From NCBI RefSeq assembly GCF_021531495.1, contig NZ_JADYTY010000003.1:1-64000 (forward strand): a DNA stretch of 64,000 bases, given 5' to 3'. Every line of letters begins with the position of its first letter. Within the stretch, counting starts at the first letter, position 1. The notes under the pieces are model-generated. The model worked only from the letters and a program-made list of their open reading frames with translations, was not told the origin of the DNA and did not search any database. Made by a program: the position numbers and the translations under genes. Source of the stretch: Anaerovibrio lipolyticus (GTDB taxonomy: Bacteria > Bacillota > Negativicutes > Selenomonadales > Selenomonadaceae). Below, piece after piece: positions 53,071 to 61,924 of this stretch.

Positions 53071-53568
53071 ATGAGTAGAGATAGAGAAAATATGCCTAAC
53101 ATCACCCTTTTGGGCAATCAGCATACTAAATATGATTTTGACTACAAGCCAGAGGTGCTGGAAACTTTTGACAATAAGCACCCAGATCGGGATTATTGGG
53201 TAAAATTCAACTGTCCTGAGTTTACCAGCCTGTGTCCTATTACAGGTCAGCCGGATTTTGCTACCATTTATATTTCCTATGTGCCGGATATTAAGATGGT
53301 AGAAAGCAAATCCCTGAAGCTGTATCTTTTCAGTTTCCGCAATCACGGAGATTTTCATGAGGATGTGGTAAATATTATCATGAAAGATCTGGTGAAGCTG
53401 CTGGAGCCAAGATATCTGGAGGTATGGGGTAAGTTCCTGCCACGAGGGGGAATTTCCATAGATCCATATACCAATTATGGCAAGCCTGGCACCAAATTTG
53501 AGGAACTGGCTTGGCAGAGATTCAGCCAGCATGATTTGGTGGCTATGGATAAGGTAGACAATAGATAA
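53071..53568 (+). CDS. queF: NADPH-dependent 7-cyano-7-deazaguanine reductase QueF
   Basis: QueF reduces preQ0 to preQ1 with NADPH in queuosine synthesis. This 165-residue protein is the short, unimodular type: the nucleophilic Cys is in [18 protein letters not shown], substrate-binding residues are in [22 protein letters not shown], and the fold ends in the family-typical [16 protein letters not shown]. The ATG at 53071 is taken; GAAAGG lies 14 nt before it, a wide gap, and an ATG at 53092 is in frame. No queC, queD or queE genes and no preQ1 riboswitch are nearby. A terminator follows. Confidence 0.93.
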   Translation: MSRDRENMPNITLLGNQHTKYDFDYKPEVLETFDNKHPDRDYWVKFNCPEFTSLCPITGQPDFATIYISYVPDIKMVESKSLKLYLFSFRNHGDFHEDVVNIIMKDLVKLLEPRYLEVWGKFLPRGGISIDPYTNYGKPGTKFEELAWQRFSQHDLVAMDKVDNR

Positions 53569-53582
53569 ATATTTTGCGTTGA

Positions 53583-53628
53583 AGATTGTTTCCTTGTTGA
53601 AAATCAGCAGGGAAGCGGTCTTTTTTTA
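53583..53628 (+). terminator. Terminator of queF
   Basis: An 18-bp stem (53583-53600 with 53604-53621), complete if G-U pairs are allowed, is followed by TTTTTTT. Confidence 0.88.
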
Positions 53629-53750
53629 TTTTATTAGAAAATTGCTGAAGAAATCATGTTTCTTTATATATATAATATGACGATAATTGGAAGTATTGAA
53701 AAATAAAGTAGTTAATGCTATATTGAAGAAAATATTCGGAGGTGAGAAAA

Positions 53751-54386
53751 ATGCCTATGTACAAGAAGGTTATGGGAGCTTTGGGGATTATATTGCTATT
53801 GGTGGCGGGAATTAGTTTTTATGATTATCAGCAGTCTGGTCAGGCTGTGGATTTATCTACCTTATCCTCTGATAATAAGGAGACTGCCAGTGAGAGGCAG
53901 GTGGCTGTATATGTTACAGGAGAGGTGGCAAAGCCAGGGGTGGTATATGTGCCTTGGGAAGGACGGGTAGGAGATGCCATTAATCAATGTGGGGGACTGC
54001 TGCCTACCGCCGATAGCAGTCAGGTGAACATGGCGGCTACCGTTAAGGATGGCATGGAAATTCGGGTAAAGGGGAAAGCTATATCTAAAGATGGCAATAC
54101 AGGAAGCCAAAGGAATCATTCTGGTGTAAAGAGTAGTGTTGCAAGCAGGGCTTCTAAGACCAGTTCCCCTGAGCAAGGAAAAAATGTCAGTGGTGAAATA
54201 GTAAATATTAATACTGCAAATGTAGAGGAGCTGAAAAAGCTTAAGGGCATAGGGCCGGCTATGGCTCAACGGATCGTAGATTATCGGGAGGCCAATGGCA
54301 GCTTTCAAGCTCCAGAGGATATTATGCAGGTTAAGGGCATAGGCAAGGCCAAATATGCCAAGCTAAAGGAGCAAATAGCTATATGA
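53751..54386 (+). CDS. comEA: Competence protein ComEA (SLBB + helix-hairpin-helix DNA receptor)
   Basis: The 211-residue DNA-uptake receptor. An N-terminal transmembrane helix (VMGALGIILLLVAGISFYDY) is followed by an SLBB domain (about 45-105, VAVYVTGEVAKPGVVYVPWEGRVGDAINQCGG), a Ser-rich linker and a C-terminal double helix-hairpin-helix (about 145-211, VNINTANVEELKKLKGIGPAMAQRIVDYREANGSF). It binds double-stranded DNA outside the inner membrane for ComEC. CGGAGGTGAG precedes the ATG at 53751. It overlaps comEC by four bases, and the pair forms an operon. Confidence 0.92.
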   Translation: MPMYKKVMGALGIILLLVAGISFYDYQQSGQAVDLSTLSSDNKETASERQVAVYVTGEVAKPGVVYVPWEGRVGDAINQCGGLLPTADSSQVNMAATVKDGMEIRVKGKAISKDGNTGSQRNHSGVKSSVASRASKTSSPEQGKNVSGEIVNINTANVEELKKLKGIGPAMAQRIVDYREANGSFQAPEDIMQVKGIGKAKYAKLKEQIAI

Positions 54387-56917
54387 AATATGGTCAGCAT
54401 CCCAAGGCCTTTGTAAATCTGCTATTGGTTGGTCTTGTAGTAGGGATTCTACTGGCTGATGCTATGAAGCTTCAGCCATATCAAGGAGCATTTTTTCTAG
54501 GCGCCTTGGTATTACTGCTGGTAGGAGCAGTGCTTATTAAGAAGGAGCATAAAATGGCCTGGGCTTGCCTGTGGCTGGGCCTGATTCTGTTAGGGGCAGG
54601 GAGATATTATTTAGCTATAAATATAGAAGAAAACAATATAATTAAATTGGCTGGCCAGCAGGTAAAGCTGCAGGGAAAATTGGCTGAGCCACCCAATGTT
54701 ACCAGAGATGAAAAGGGCAAGCTTCATCTGCAATATGTGGTGGAGGTGGAAAAGGTTTGGCAGGGAAGCAAATACGGCAAAGCAGGTCAAGCCATGCAGG
54801 GAAAATTGCTGGTATATGGCGGGGAGGAATCTCTTAAAAAATCACCCCAACAGGGGAAAAATAAAGCAACAGGTTTAGAAGATGATACTGTTGTTGAGTC
54901 TATAGAAGGCATCTATGGTCAGGTGGGAGATGGTATTCAATTAGTAGGTAGGATTAGTGAATTTCATGACTATGGCAATCCAGGACGCATGAATAGGGTT
55001 ATGAGCAATAAAGCCAAGGGTATTTGTGGCAGGGCTATGATTAGCAAATATAGTCTTGTTATAGAGCCAAGACAGGAAAAATCCTTGGCAAGGCTGGCGG
55101 AGCAGGTGCGGAAGCAATATGAGGCCTATATGGCTCAGGCTATGCCAAAGCAGGATGCGGCAGCGATTTTTGCCATGCTTTTTGGTGGTTATCAGGGGAT
55201 ACGCCCAGAACTGCTGGAGGCCTTTACTATAACCGGTATTGTTCATATTCTTTCTGTATCCGGCTCTCATATAACTTTGATGGCTGGTACCGCAAATATT
55301 GTAGGGCGTTTTCTGCATATGTCCCCCAGGGCAACAGCAGCCTTGGCCACAGGGGTTATATTGTTTTATAGCCTTTTGGCAGGGGCTATTCCCCCAGTTA
55401 TTCGCTCTGCCTTAATGGGAATTTTAACCCTGCTGGCCTTAACTACTGGCAGGGAAAGGGATGCTCAGCATATCCTGGGATTGGTGGCCTTAGGCTTATT
55501 GCTATATTCTCCTCTTTGGCTTTTTGATATTAGCTTTCAATTGTCCTTTGGAGCTACCGCTGGCCTTTTGTATTTAGCTCCCCCTCTTAGGAAAAGCCTG
55601 CGCAAGAAACTGCCGGTATTTGTGGCAGATAGTTTGGCTGTAACTATAGGTGCCCAGCTGTCTGTAATTCCCATAATCGCTTGGTATTTTAATGTGCTTT
55701 CCCTTAGCTCCTTGTTGGCCAATTTGGTGATTGCCCCTATTGTGGAATGGATTATTGTGGCAGGACTGCTGGCAGGCTTGCTAGCTAGTCTACTTCCTTT
55801 GGCAGGCAAGGTGGTTTTTCTTCTGGCCAGTGTGGTGCTGGGCTTGGTTTATGAGCTTTCCCGTTGGGTGGCGGCTTTGCCGGGAAGTCAAATCTATATG
55901 CCTACCTTCATTTGGTGGGGGGGAATGTTGTACTATATGGGATTAGGCTGGCTGATTATTGGTAATGGATACAGGAAAAGACTGATGTCCTGTATCGGCA
56001 GTAAATATCTGCTGGCTATGGGACAGAAGCTACGGAGTTCAAAAGGCTGGCAAGCTGTTTTCCTATTGGGAATGTTGGCAGTGATTTTCTGCTGTTGGCA
56101 GATGGGGTGCAATAATAAGGAAATGCAGGTGCATTTTATTGATGTGGGCCAAGGAGATAGTGCCCTGGTTATAACTCCACACGGCAGAGCCTTTATGGTG
56201 GATACAGGGGGAGTACGGGAAGGAAGCTATGATATTGGCAGCAGGGTGGATGTACCTTATCTCCTGCATTATGGGGTGGAAAAGCTGGACTATATTTTTC
56301 TTACCCACGCCCATGATGACCATGCAGGAGGGGTGAAAGGTATTTTGACTAAAATACCGGTAGGCGCTATTGGTATTGGTCACGAGGGAGCAGGGGATTA
56401 TCTTCAAGCCTTTGGCACAGGGGAAATAGGAAAAATAAAAAAGCTGCTGGTGCCCTTGCAGGAGGGCAGTAGTATAGAATTGGATGGAGTACGGATAGAT
56501 ATGCTTTACTCCCCAGAGTCAAGGAAGGTGCAGGAAAGTCAGCTGCAGGCCACTGGCAATGAATTTTCTAATCTGATAAGGGTGAGCTATGGAGAGGCTT
56601 CTTTTTTATTTACTGGGGATTTGATAGCGGAGCAGGAACAGCAGGTATTGGCTAATGGTACCAATGTAGCCAGTACAGTGCTAAAGGTAGGCCATCATGG
56701 CAGCCGTACCTCCAGCAGTCAGGAATTTTTGACAGCGGTCAATCCTGGCTGGGCGGTTATTTCCTGTGGCTACAATAATAGCTTTGGTCATCCTCATAAG
56801 GAAATTCTCAATCGACTGACTAGCTGTACTAAGGCAAAAATTTTGCGGACAGATCAGCAGGGAGCCATTGTCTTTAGAACCGATGGAAAGAGCATTAAGG
56901 TTGAAAGCTTCTGCTAA
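54383..56917 (+). CDS. comEC: DNA internalisation channel protein ComEC/Rec2
   Basis: The 844-residue inner-membrane channel for single-stranded DNA uptake. There is an N-terminal helical and OB-like periplasmic region (about 1-230), the Competence transmembrane domain (about 250-530, starting FAMLFGGYQGIRPELLEAFTITGIVHILSVSGSHI), and a C-terminal metallo-beta-lactamase domain (about 575-840) with VHFIDVGQGDSALV, THAHDDHAGG and VGHHGSRTSSS. That domain may degrade the non-transported strand. All parts are complete, so natural competence is plausible if pilus genes exist elsewhere. Confidence 0.95.
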   Translation: MKYGQHPKAFVNLLLVGLVVGILLADAMKLQPYQGAFFLGALVLLLVGAVLIKKEHKMAWACLWLGLILLGAGRYYLAINIEENNIIKLAGQQVKLQGKLAEPPNVTRDEKGKLHLQYVVEVEKVWQGSKYGKAGQAMQGKLLVYGGEESLKKSPQQGKNKATGLEDDTVVESIEGIYGQVGDGIQLVGRISEFHDYGNPGRMNRVMSNKAKGICGRAMISKYSLVIEPRQEKSLARLAEQVRKQYEAYMAQAMPKQDAAAIFAMLFGGYQGIRPELLEAFTITGIVHILSVSGSHITLMAGTANIVGRFLHMSPRATAALATGVILFYSLLAGAIPPVIRSALMGILTLLALTTGRERDAQHILGLVALGLLLYSPLWLFDISFQLSFGATAGLLYLAPPLRKSLRKKLPVFVADSLAVTIGAQLSVIPIIAWYFNVLSLSSLLANLVIAPIVEWIIVAGLLAGLLASLLPLAGKVVFLLASVVLGLVYELSRWVAALPGSQIYMPTFIWWGGMLYYMGLGWLIIGNGYRKRLMSCIGSKYLLAMGQKLRSSKGWQAVFLLGMLAVIFCCWQMGCNNKEMQVHFIDVGQGDSALVITPHGRAFMVDTGGVREGSYDIGSRVDVPYLLHYGVEKLDYIFLTHAHDDHAGGVKGILTKIPVGAIGIGHEGAGDYLQAFGTGEIGKIKKLLVPLQEGSSIELDGVRIDMLYSPESRKVQESQLQATGNEFSNLIRVSYGEASFLFTGDLIAEQEQQVLANGTNVASTVLKVGHHGSRTSSSQEFLTAVNPGWAVISCGYNNSFGHPHKEILNRLTSCTKAKILRTDQQGAIVFRTDGKSIKVESFC

Positions 56918-56964
56918 ACATAAAAAAATCTTCATTTTCAAGGATATTTTAAAATTTTCTAAAA

Positions 56965-57116
56965 ATATGCATAGTTGTGTATAAATATTTAAGGAATATC
57001 AAAGTATGCATAGAAATGTGTTATTTGTTAAATCCCGTAAAATATGGGAGTATTGAAAGTATTTCTTAAATGTGATAAAATTGCGAAGTATGTATGGAAT
57101 AGTGTATATTTTTATG
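56965..57116. promoter_or_regulatory. Three spaced direct repeats before the OPT transporter
   Basis: Related sequences beginning (A/G)TATG(C/T)AT(A/G)G and followed by a TGTG/GTGTAT-type tail occur at 56965, 57004 and 57088. The first two starts are 39 nt apart and the third lies 84 nt on (about twice 42), close to whole helical turns. They fill the AT-rich 215-nt upstream region and could be sites for a regulator of the transporter. Confidence 0.4.
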
Positions 57117-57132
57117 AAAAGAGGTATTTTAA

Positions 57133-59007
57133 GTGGAAAAGGTAACATTCAAGCCTTATATTCCTGCGGAGAAAACTCCTTTGGAATTAACGGCGGTTTC
57201 TGTAGTGGTAGGTATGCTGCTGGCTATTTTGTTTGGCGGTGCCAATGCCTATCTGGGATTGCGTGTAGGTATGACCATATCTGCATCTATTCCAGCAGCT
57301 GTTATTTCAATGGCTGTTATTCGTGTCCTGTTGAAGCGTGATTCCATTCTGGAGAACAATATGGTTCAGACCATTGGTTCTGCTGGTGAGTCCGTAGCAG
57401 CAGGCTGTATCTTTACCCTGCCTGCTATGTTTATGTGGGCACAGGAGTGGGGTACTGAGACTCCATCCATGGTAGAGATTGCAATTGTAGCTTTTATCGG
57501 CGGTGTTCTGGGTGTACTGTTTATGGTGCCTCTCCGCAAGGCTCTTATTGTTAAGGAGCATGGTGTTCTGCCATATCCAGAGGGAACTGCCTGCGCAGAA
57601 ATCCTGCTGGCTGGCGAGGGTAAGGAATCTTCTGCCAAGACTATTTTTGCAGGCTTGGGCCTGGCTGCAGTTTACAAGTTTGTAACTGATGGCCTGAAGG
57701 TATTCCCAAGTGAAATCGCTTATAGCTTTGAGCGTTTCAAGGGTTCCGAGATTGGTATAGATGTACTGCCAGCATTGCTGGGTGTAGGTTACATCTGTGG
57801 TTATCGTGTATCCGCTGTATTGTTTGCAGGATCTATCCTCATGTGGTTCTGCATCCTGCCATGTATTGCTTTCTATGGTGCCGATGAGGTAATATTCCCT
57901 GCAACCAAGATGATTCAGGAGCTTAGCACTGGTGCTATGTGGAGCAGCTTCGGTCGCTACATCGGCGCTGGTGCTTTAGCAGCTGGCGGTATTATCAGCT
58001 TGGTAAAGGCTCTGCCTTTGATTGTTGATACCTTTAAGAAGTCCATGGTCAGCTTTGGCGGCGGTCATACCGCTCTGCGTACTGATAAGGATCTTTCCCT
58101 GAAGTTCATTATTGGCGGCGTTATTGCTATGGCTGCCTTGATGGTAATTGTACCTGTTATTCCAATCAGCCCAATGGGTGCTGCTTTGGTAGTTATCTTT
58201 GGTTTCTTCTTTGCTACTGTATCCTCCCGTATCGTAGGTATTGTAGGCTCCAGTAACAACCCTGTTTCCGGTATGACCATTGCTTCCCTGCTGTTCATCA
58301 GCATTATCTTTGTAGCTAATGGCAATGTAGGTCAGGAGGGCATGATGGCAGTTATTGCTATCGGCTCCATTATCTGTATTGTAGCAGCTATTGCTGGTGA
58401 TACCTCTCAGGATTTGAAGACCGGTTATATTCTGGGTGCAACTCCTGTTAAGCAGCAGATGGGTGAGCTGGTTGGTGTGTTTGTTTCTGCTCTGACTGTT
58501 GGTGGCGTACTGTACCTGCTGAATGCTGCCTGGGGCTTTGGTTCCAAGGAGCTGGCAGCACCACAGGCTATGCTGATGAAGATGATCGTAGAGGGCGTTA
58601 TTACTGCTAACCTGCCTTGGGATTTGGTATTCATGGGTGCAGCTATTGCAGTAGCAGTTGAGCTGTTGGAACTGCCTGTATTGGCTTTCGCTATCGGCCT
58701 GTATCTGCCAATCTATCTGACGGCTCCTCTCTTTATCGGTGGTTTGATTCGCCGTATCTGGGAGGCTAAGAAGTATCAGTCTGACAAGATTAAGGAAGCT
58801 GCTATTAACAACGGTACTCTGATGGCCTCTGGTATGATTGCCGGTGAGGGTATTGTAGGTATTGTACTGGCTCTGCTGGCAGTGCTGAATGTAGATACTG
58901 ATATCTCTGGCACTATTAATCTGGGTGAAATTGGCTCTATTGTTGCCTTTATCGCTTTGATTTGTGTAATGATTTACACCATTGAGTCTGGTAAGAAGAA
59001 TGCTTAA
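57133..59007 (+). CDS. OPT-family oligopeptide transporter
   Basis: A 624-residue integral membrane protein of the OPT family with about 14-16 hydrophobic segments. Family blocks include FGGANAYLGLRVGMTISASIPAAVISMAV, QTIGSAGESVAAGCIFTLPA, GSSNNPVSGMTIASL and the ending GLYLPIYLTAPLFIGGLIRRIWE. OPT proteins take up small peptides, or in some cases metal chelates, using the proton gradient. The GTG at 57133 lies 9 nt after AGAGG. The codon bias resembles that of purL and glpK, suggesting high expression. The gene overlaps the PqqD-like gene by eight bases and has three spaced repeats upstream. Confidence 0.93.
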   Translation: MEKVTFKPYIPAEKTPLELTAVSVVVGMLLAILFGGANAYLGLRVGMTISASIPAAVISMAVIRVLLKRDSILENNMVQTIGSAGESVAAGCIFTLPAMFMWAQEWGTETPSMVEIAIVAFIGGVLGVLFMVPLRKALIVKEHGVLPYPEGTACAEILLAGEGKESSAKTIFAGLGLAAVYKFVTDGLKVFPSEIAYSFERFKGSEIGIDVLPALLGVGYICGYRVSAVLFAGSILMWFCILPCIAFYGADEVIFPATKMIQELSTGAMWSSFGRYIGAGALAAGGIISLVKALPLIVDTFKKSMVSFGGGHTALRTDKDLSLKFIIGGVIAMAALMVIVPVIPISPMGAALVVIFGFFFATVSSRIVGIVGSSNNPVSGMTIASLLFISIIFVANGNVGQEGMMAVIAIGSIICIVAAIAGDTSQDLKTGYILGATPVKQQMGELVGVFVSALTVGGVLYLLNAAWGFGSKELAAPQAMLMKMIVEGVITANLPWDLVFMGAAIAVAVELLELPVLAFAIGLYLPIYLTAPLFIGGLIRRIWEAKKYQSDKIKEAAINNGTLMASGMIAGEGIVGIVLALLAVLNVDTDISGTINLGEIGSIVAFIALICVMIYTIESGKKNA

Positions 59008-59338
59008 GTCCAAGAATATTTTTGACCTAAGGTATCGCCGCAACCCTGACCTGCAATGGAAGATGTTGGAGGATGGTACCGTTGAGCTGGCCATGGAGCA
59101 TAAGGGCGTTTTTGCGGCCATAGCTCACAAGGTCTTTAAGCGTCCCTCTACCAGCTATATCAAGCTGGATGAGCTAGGCAGCTTTGTGTGGCAGGAACTT
59201 GCATCCAGTCAAGATGTGAAAACTGTATCTGAGGCTGTGCACAGTCGTTTTGGGGAAAAGGCTGAGCCGTTGCTGCCTAGATTGGGACAGTTTTTCAATC
59301 TCTTGGAGCGTTATGGCTTTATAACGAGGTGTCCGTAG
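59000..59338 (+). CDS. PqqD-family (RRE-fold) protein
   Basis: A 112-residue protein. The region KVFKRPSTSYIKLDELGSFVWQELASSQDVKTVSEAVHSRFGEKAEPLLPRLGQFFNLLERYGFI has the PqqD pattern of a beta strand pair, then three helices, the winged-helix RiPP recognition fold. PqqD-like domains bind leader peptides in peptide-modifying pathways, but no radical SAM enzyme or precursor peptide gene is visible here. Its start lies inside the end of the OPT transporter gene (eight-base overlap), so the two are translationally coupled. This suggests a peptide-handling role; that is an inference from context. The ribosome-binding site is weak. Confidence 0.75.
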   Translation: MLKSKNIFDLRYRRNPDLQWKMLEDGTVELAMEHKGVFAAIAHKVFKRPSTSYIKLDELGSFVWQELASSQDVKTVSEAVHSRFGEKAEPLLPRLGQFFNLLERYGFITRCP

Positions 59339-59375
59339 TCCCAGCATCCATAGCTGGCGGGAGGTTGTACCAATG

Positions 59376-59467
59376 ACAGGGTGGAGCTAATATCTACACC
59401 CTCGTCGAAACCCCATTGAAAGAAAATGCAAAGGCATTTTCTTTGAATAATATAGGGGTTATAGTGA
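59376..59467 (+). ncRNA. Structured leader element, copy B (between pqqD and holA)
   Basis: A second copy of the 2177-2271 element, in the same orientation, from ACAGGG to GTGAG. P1 is kept with one mismatch (CTACACCC instead of CTCCACCC). P4 is AAAGAAAATGC/GCATTTTCTTT: relative to copy A both sides changed (T-A to G-C), preserving the pair. P3 changes G-C to G-U, and the CTCGTCGAAACCCC linker is identical. Downstream are a GGGGC/GCCCC hairpin (59491-59505) and a terminator (59509-59546), with holA 157 nt after the element. It could be a leader with attenuation or a stand-alone RNA; the start of transcription is not evident. Confidence 0.7.
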
Positions 59468-59508
59468 GAGAAAAGTAATTGATAGGCAATGGGGCGTGTG
59501 GCCCCGTG

Positions 59509-59546
59509 AAATCCGTCTGTATTGGGGAATGCAGGCGGATTTTTGT
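59509..59546 (+). terminator. Terminator downstream of copy B
   Basis: AAATCCGTCTG (59509-59519) pairs with CAGGCGGATTT (59532-59542; one G-U) and runs into TTTTTG. It ends transcription from pqqD or from copy B before holA. Confidence 0.85.
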
Positions 59547-59624
59547 TCATTGCTAGAAAACTGGTTTCTGCATATAATTAATACAGTGGACAGAAAACGG
59601 AGAGAAGTAGGCAGGTGAAAAAAT

Positions 59625-60653
59625 ATGAACTATGGTGAGCTAATGGCAGGGCTGCGGCAGGGAAAAATTGGTCATTTGTACCTGCTGGCAGGAGAGGAAG
59701 CCTATTATATAGATAAGGCCAGGGAGGCTCTGCTGAAGATATGGCAATGTCCTATGGAGGATGTGCAGGTGGCAGACGGCACATCTCTTAGCGAGATTAT
59801 GACCTTGGTGGAGTCTGTGCCATTTTTGACAGACAAAAATGTAGTATGGGTTAAATCTGCGGCTCTTTTCAAGGATAAAGGTGAAAGCAGCAGTAAGAAA
59901 TTAGAAGAAAAATTTCATGCTATGCTGCATAATATACCTGAATTCAGTTATGTGATTTTTGAATATCATGGCAAGCCGGACAAGCGGAAAAAGCTGTACA
60001 AGATTCTGGCTGAGGCTGGCATAGTTATGGAGTCGGAGCCTATTCGGGCCAGCAATATTGGGGACTGGCTACAGGGAAAGCTGCAGGAGCTAAATAAAAA
60101 TATGGATAGGCAGGCCTATGAATACATGGTAGGAGCTGTAAGCAGTATGCAGACTGTGGATTTGGCTTTTCTTAATAAGGAGCTGGAGAAGCTGGTTTTG
60201 TTCCTAGGGCCGGAGCAGCGGCAGATTACCCGCCAGCATTTGATGCAGGCCTTTTCTGATGTGCCGGAAATTTCCAGCTTTGCTATGCTGAATGCCATTG
60301 GCGCAGGGCAAACCGCCAAGGCTTTGCAATTATTTCAACGACAACTGGATAATGGTGTGTATTTTGCTTTGACCGTAGGTTTGGTGGCTAGGCAAATCCG
60401 CCTGTGGTGGCAGGCCCAGGCCTTGCAGGCTCAAGGTGTTCGAGGCCGTGCCTTGGCTGGCAAATTGGGACAGCCTCCTTTTATTGCCGAAAAAACAGGT
60501 CGGGAGGCGGCCAGCTTTCCGCCGGGACTCTTAAAGAAAGCCTTGCTGGCCCTGTCTGATGCGGATTATGGCCTGAAAACCGGACAGGCAGATTTGGTGG
60601 AGTTGGAGGCTGTGATTATCATGCTGGCCAATCGAGGACGGGATAATTTATGA
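59625..60653 (+). CDS. holA: DNA polymerase III delta subunit
   Basis: HolA opens the beta sliding clamp within the clamp-loader complex. The 342-residue protein starts MNYGELMAGLRQGKIGHLYLLAGEEAYYIDKAREAL, the family N terminus, and contains the collar helices toward ALLALSDADYGLKTGQADLVELEAVIIMLA. The AAA+-like fold lacks a working Walker A, as expected for delta. It overlaps hemW by four bases, a common pair upstream of hrcA in Firmicutes. Confidence 0.92.
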   Translation: MNYGELMAGLRQGKIGHLYLLAGEEAYYIDKAREALLKIWQCPMEDVQVADGTSLSEIMTLVESVPFLTDKNVVWVKSAALFKDKGESSSKKLEEKFHAMLHNIPEFSYVIFEYHGKPDKRKKLYKILAEAGIVMESEPIRASNIGDWLQGKLQELNKNMDRQAYEYMVGAVSSMQTVDLAFLNKELEKLVLFLGPEQRQITRQHLMQAFSDVPEISSFAMLNAIGAGQTAKALQLFQRQLDNGVYFALTVGLVARQIRLWWQAQALQAQGVRGRALAGKLGQPPFIAEKTGREAASFPPGLLKKALLALSDADYGLKTGQADLVELEAVIIMLANRGRDNL

Positions 60654-61819
60654 AAAAGGAATTTGGTATATATATACATATTCCCTTTTGCCGGCAAAAA
60701 TGCTTTTATTGTGATTTTCCCTCCTTTGCTGGCCGGGAGAAAAAAATTGATAAGTATTTGCAGGCCTTGGAGCAGGAATTTGCTTTATTAAGGCAAAGGC
60801 TGTACCCAAAAGATAATGTCAGAGATACAGAAAGTAAATTTGCTCCTCGAACCATATATATAGGGGGAGGCACTCCCACCGCCCTTAACGCCCATCAACT
60901 GAAAAAGCTATTGGAAATTGTCCAAAAATATGTGACTGTGGCAAAGGCGGAGGAATTTACGGTAGAAATGAATCCCGGCACCGTAGACAGGGAAAAGCTA
61001 TTGCTTCTGCAACAGGCAGGAGTAAATCGCCTTAGTGTAGGGGTACAGTCCTTTGATGATCATTGCTTGCAAAAAATAGGCCGTATTCATACTGCTCAGG
61101 ATGCAGTAAATACCATAGAATTGGCTCATAATTTAGGCTTTGACAATATCAGCTTGGATTTAATCTATGGCTTGCCACAGCAGGATAGGGAAATTTTAAC
61201 CCAGTCGGTGGAAAGGGCTTTGACCTTGCCGGTTCAGCATATATCCATTTATGGCCTGCAGCTGGAGGAGGGCACAGCTTTTCAACGAATGGCGGATATG
61301 GGGAAATTGCAGCTGCCAACAGATGAACTGGTGGAGACAATGCATGATTATATAGTGGAAAAATTGCCAGAGGCTGGGTATCAGCGGTATGAAATCTCCA
61401 ATTATGCCCTGCCTGGATATGAAAGCAAGCACAATCTGTCCTATTGGCAGGATGTGGACTATCTAGGGCTAGGTTCTGGAGCTCATAGCTATTGGCAGGG
61501 AACCCGCTACGAAAATCCCAGAAGTATAGATGATTATATCTCTGCTCTGGAGGTAGGCAGGTTGCCATCCACCCTAGAGGAGCAGGTAGATAGACAGGCT
61601 CATATGGAGGAGTATTGCTTTCTGGGCTTGCGAACTGCGGCAGGCATTGACAAAAATCTCTTTCAGCAGAAATTTGGGGTGGATTTGTTTACAGTTTATG
61701 GCAGAACTATCGAGAAGCTGGTGGCGCAGGACTTGTTGCAGCATACAGCTAATGGCATTGCTTTGACTACTTTGGGCATGAAATACGGCAATCAGGTTTT
61801 CGGGGAATTTTTATTGTAA
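60650..61819 (+). CDS. hemW: Radical SAM haem chaperone / coproporphyrinogen oxidase-like HemW
   Basis: A 389-residue radical SAM protein. The [4Fe-4S] cluster motif CRQKCFYC is at about residues 14-21, and GGGTPTAL, VEMNPGTVDREKL, NRLSVGVQSFDD and GLGSGAHSYWQGTRYEN follow. HemW proteins are haem chaperones rather than true HemN oxidases. The four-base overlap with holA indicates coupling. It ends just before the heat-shock promoter. Confidence 0.92.
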   Translation: MKKEFGIYIHIPFCRQKCFYCDFPSFAGREKKIDKYLQALEQEFALLRQRLYPKDNVRDTESKFAPRTIYIGGGTPTALNAHQLKKLLEIVQKYVTVAKAEEFTVEMNPGTVDREKLLLLQQAGVNRLSVGVQSFDDHCLQKIGRIHTAQDAVNTIELAHNLGFDNISLDLIYGLPQQDREILTQSVERALTLPVQHISIYGLQLEEGTAFQRMADMGKLQLPTDELVETMHDYIVEKLPEAGYQRYEISNYALPGYESKHNLSYWQDVDYLGLGSGAHSYWQGTRYENPRSIDDYISALEVGRLPSTLEEQVDRQAHMEEYCFLGLRTAAGIDKNLFQQKFGVDLFTVYGRTIEKLVAQDLLQHTANGIALTTLGMKYGNQVFGEFLL

Positions 61820-61840
61820 AAAATATTTTACTTTGACTTA

Positions 61841-61869
61841 TTGACATTTTGACAAATAAGAGGTATATT
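61841..61869 (+). promoter_or_regulatory. Heat-shock operon promoter
   Basis: A consensus TTGACA (61841-61846), a 17-nt spacer and TATATT (61864-61869) place transcription start near 61876, just before the CIRCE element. Confidence 0.85.
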
Positions 61870-61880
61870 ATTTTCAGAAG

Positions 61881-61907
61881 TTAGCACTCACCTGATTGGA
61901 GTGCTAA
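61881..61907. promoter_or_regulatory. CIRCE operator (HrcA binding site)
   Basis: TTAGCACTC-N9-GAGTGCTAA is a perfect CIRCE inverted repeat in the leader of hrcA. HrcA bound here represses the operon until heat shock. Confidence 0.98.
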
Positions 61908-61924
61908 CAAGAGGAGGCTGAAAA

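Noticed and set aside
57976-59121. 381-codon open frame antisense to the OPT transporter
   Set aside because: Shadow of a real membrane-protein gene; Ser/Asn/Gln-rich composition typical of antisense artefacts.
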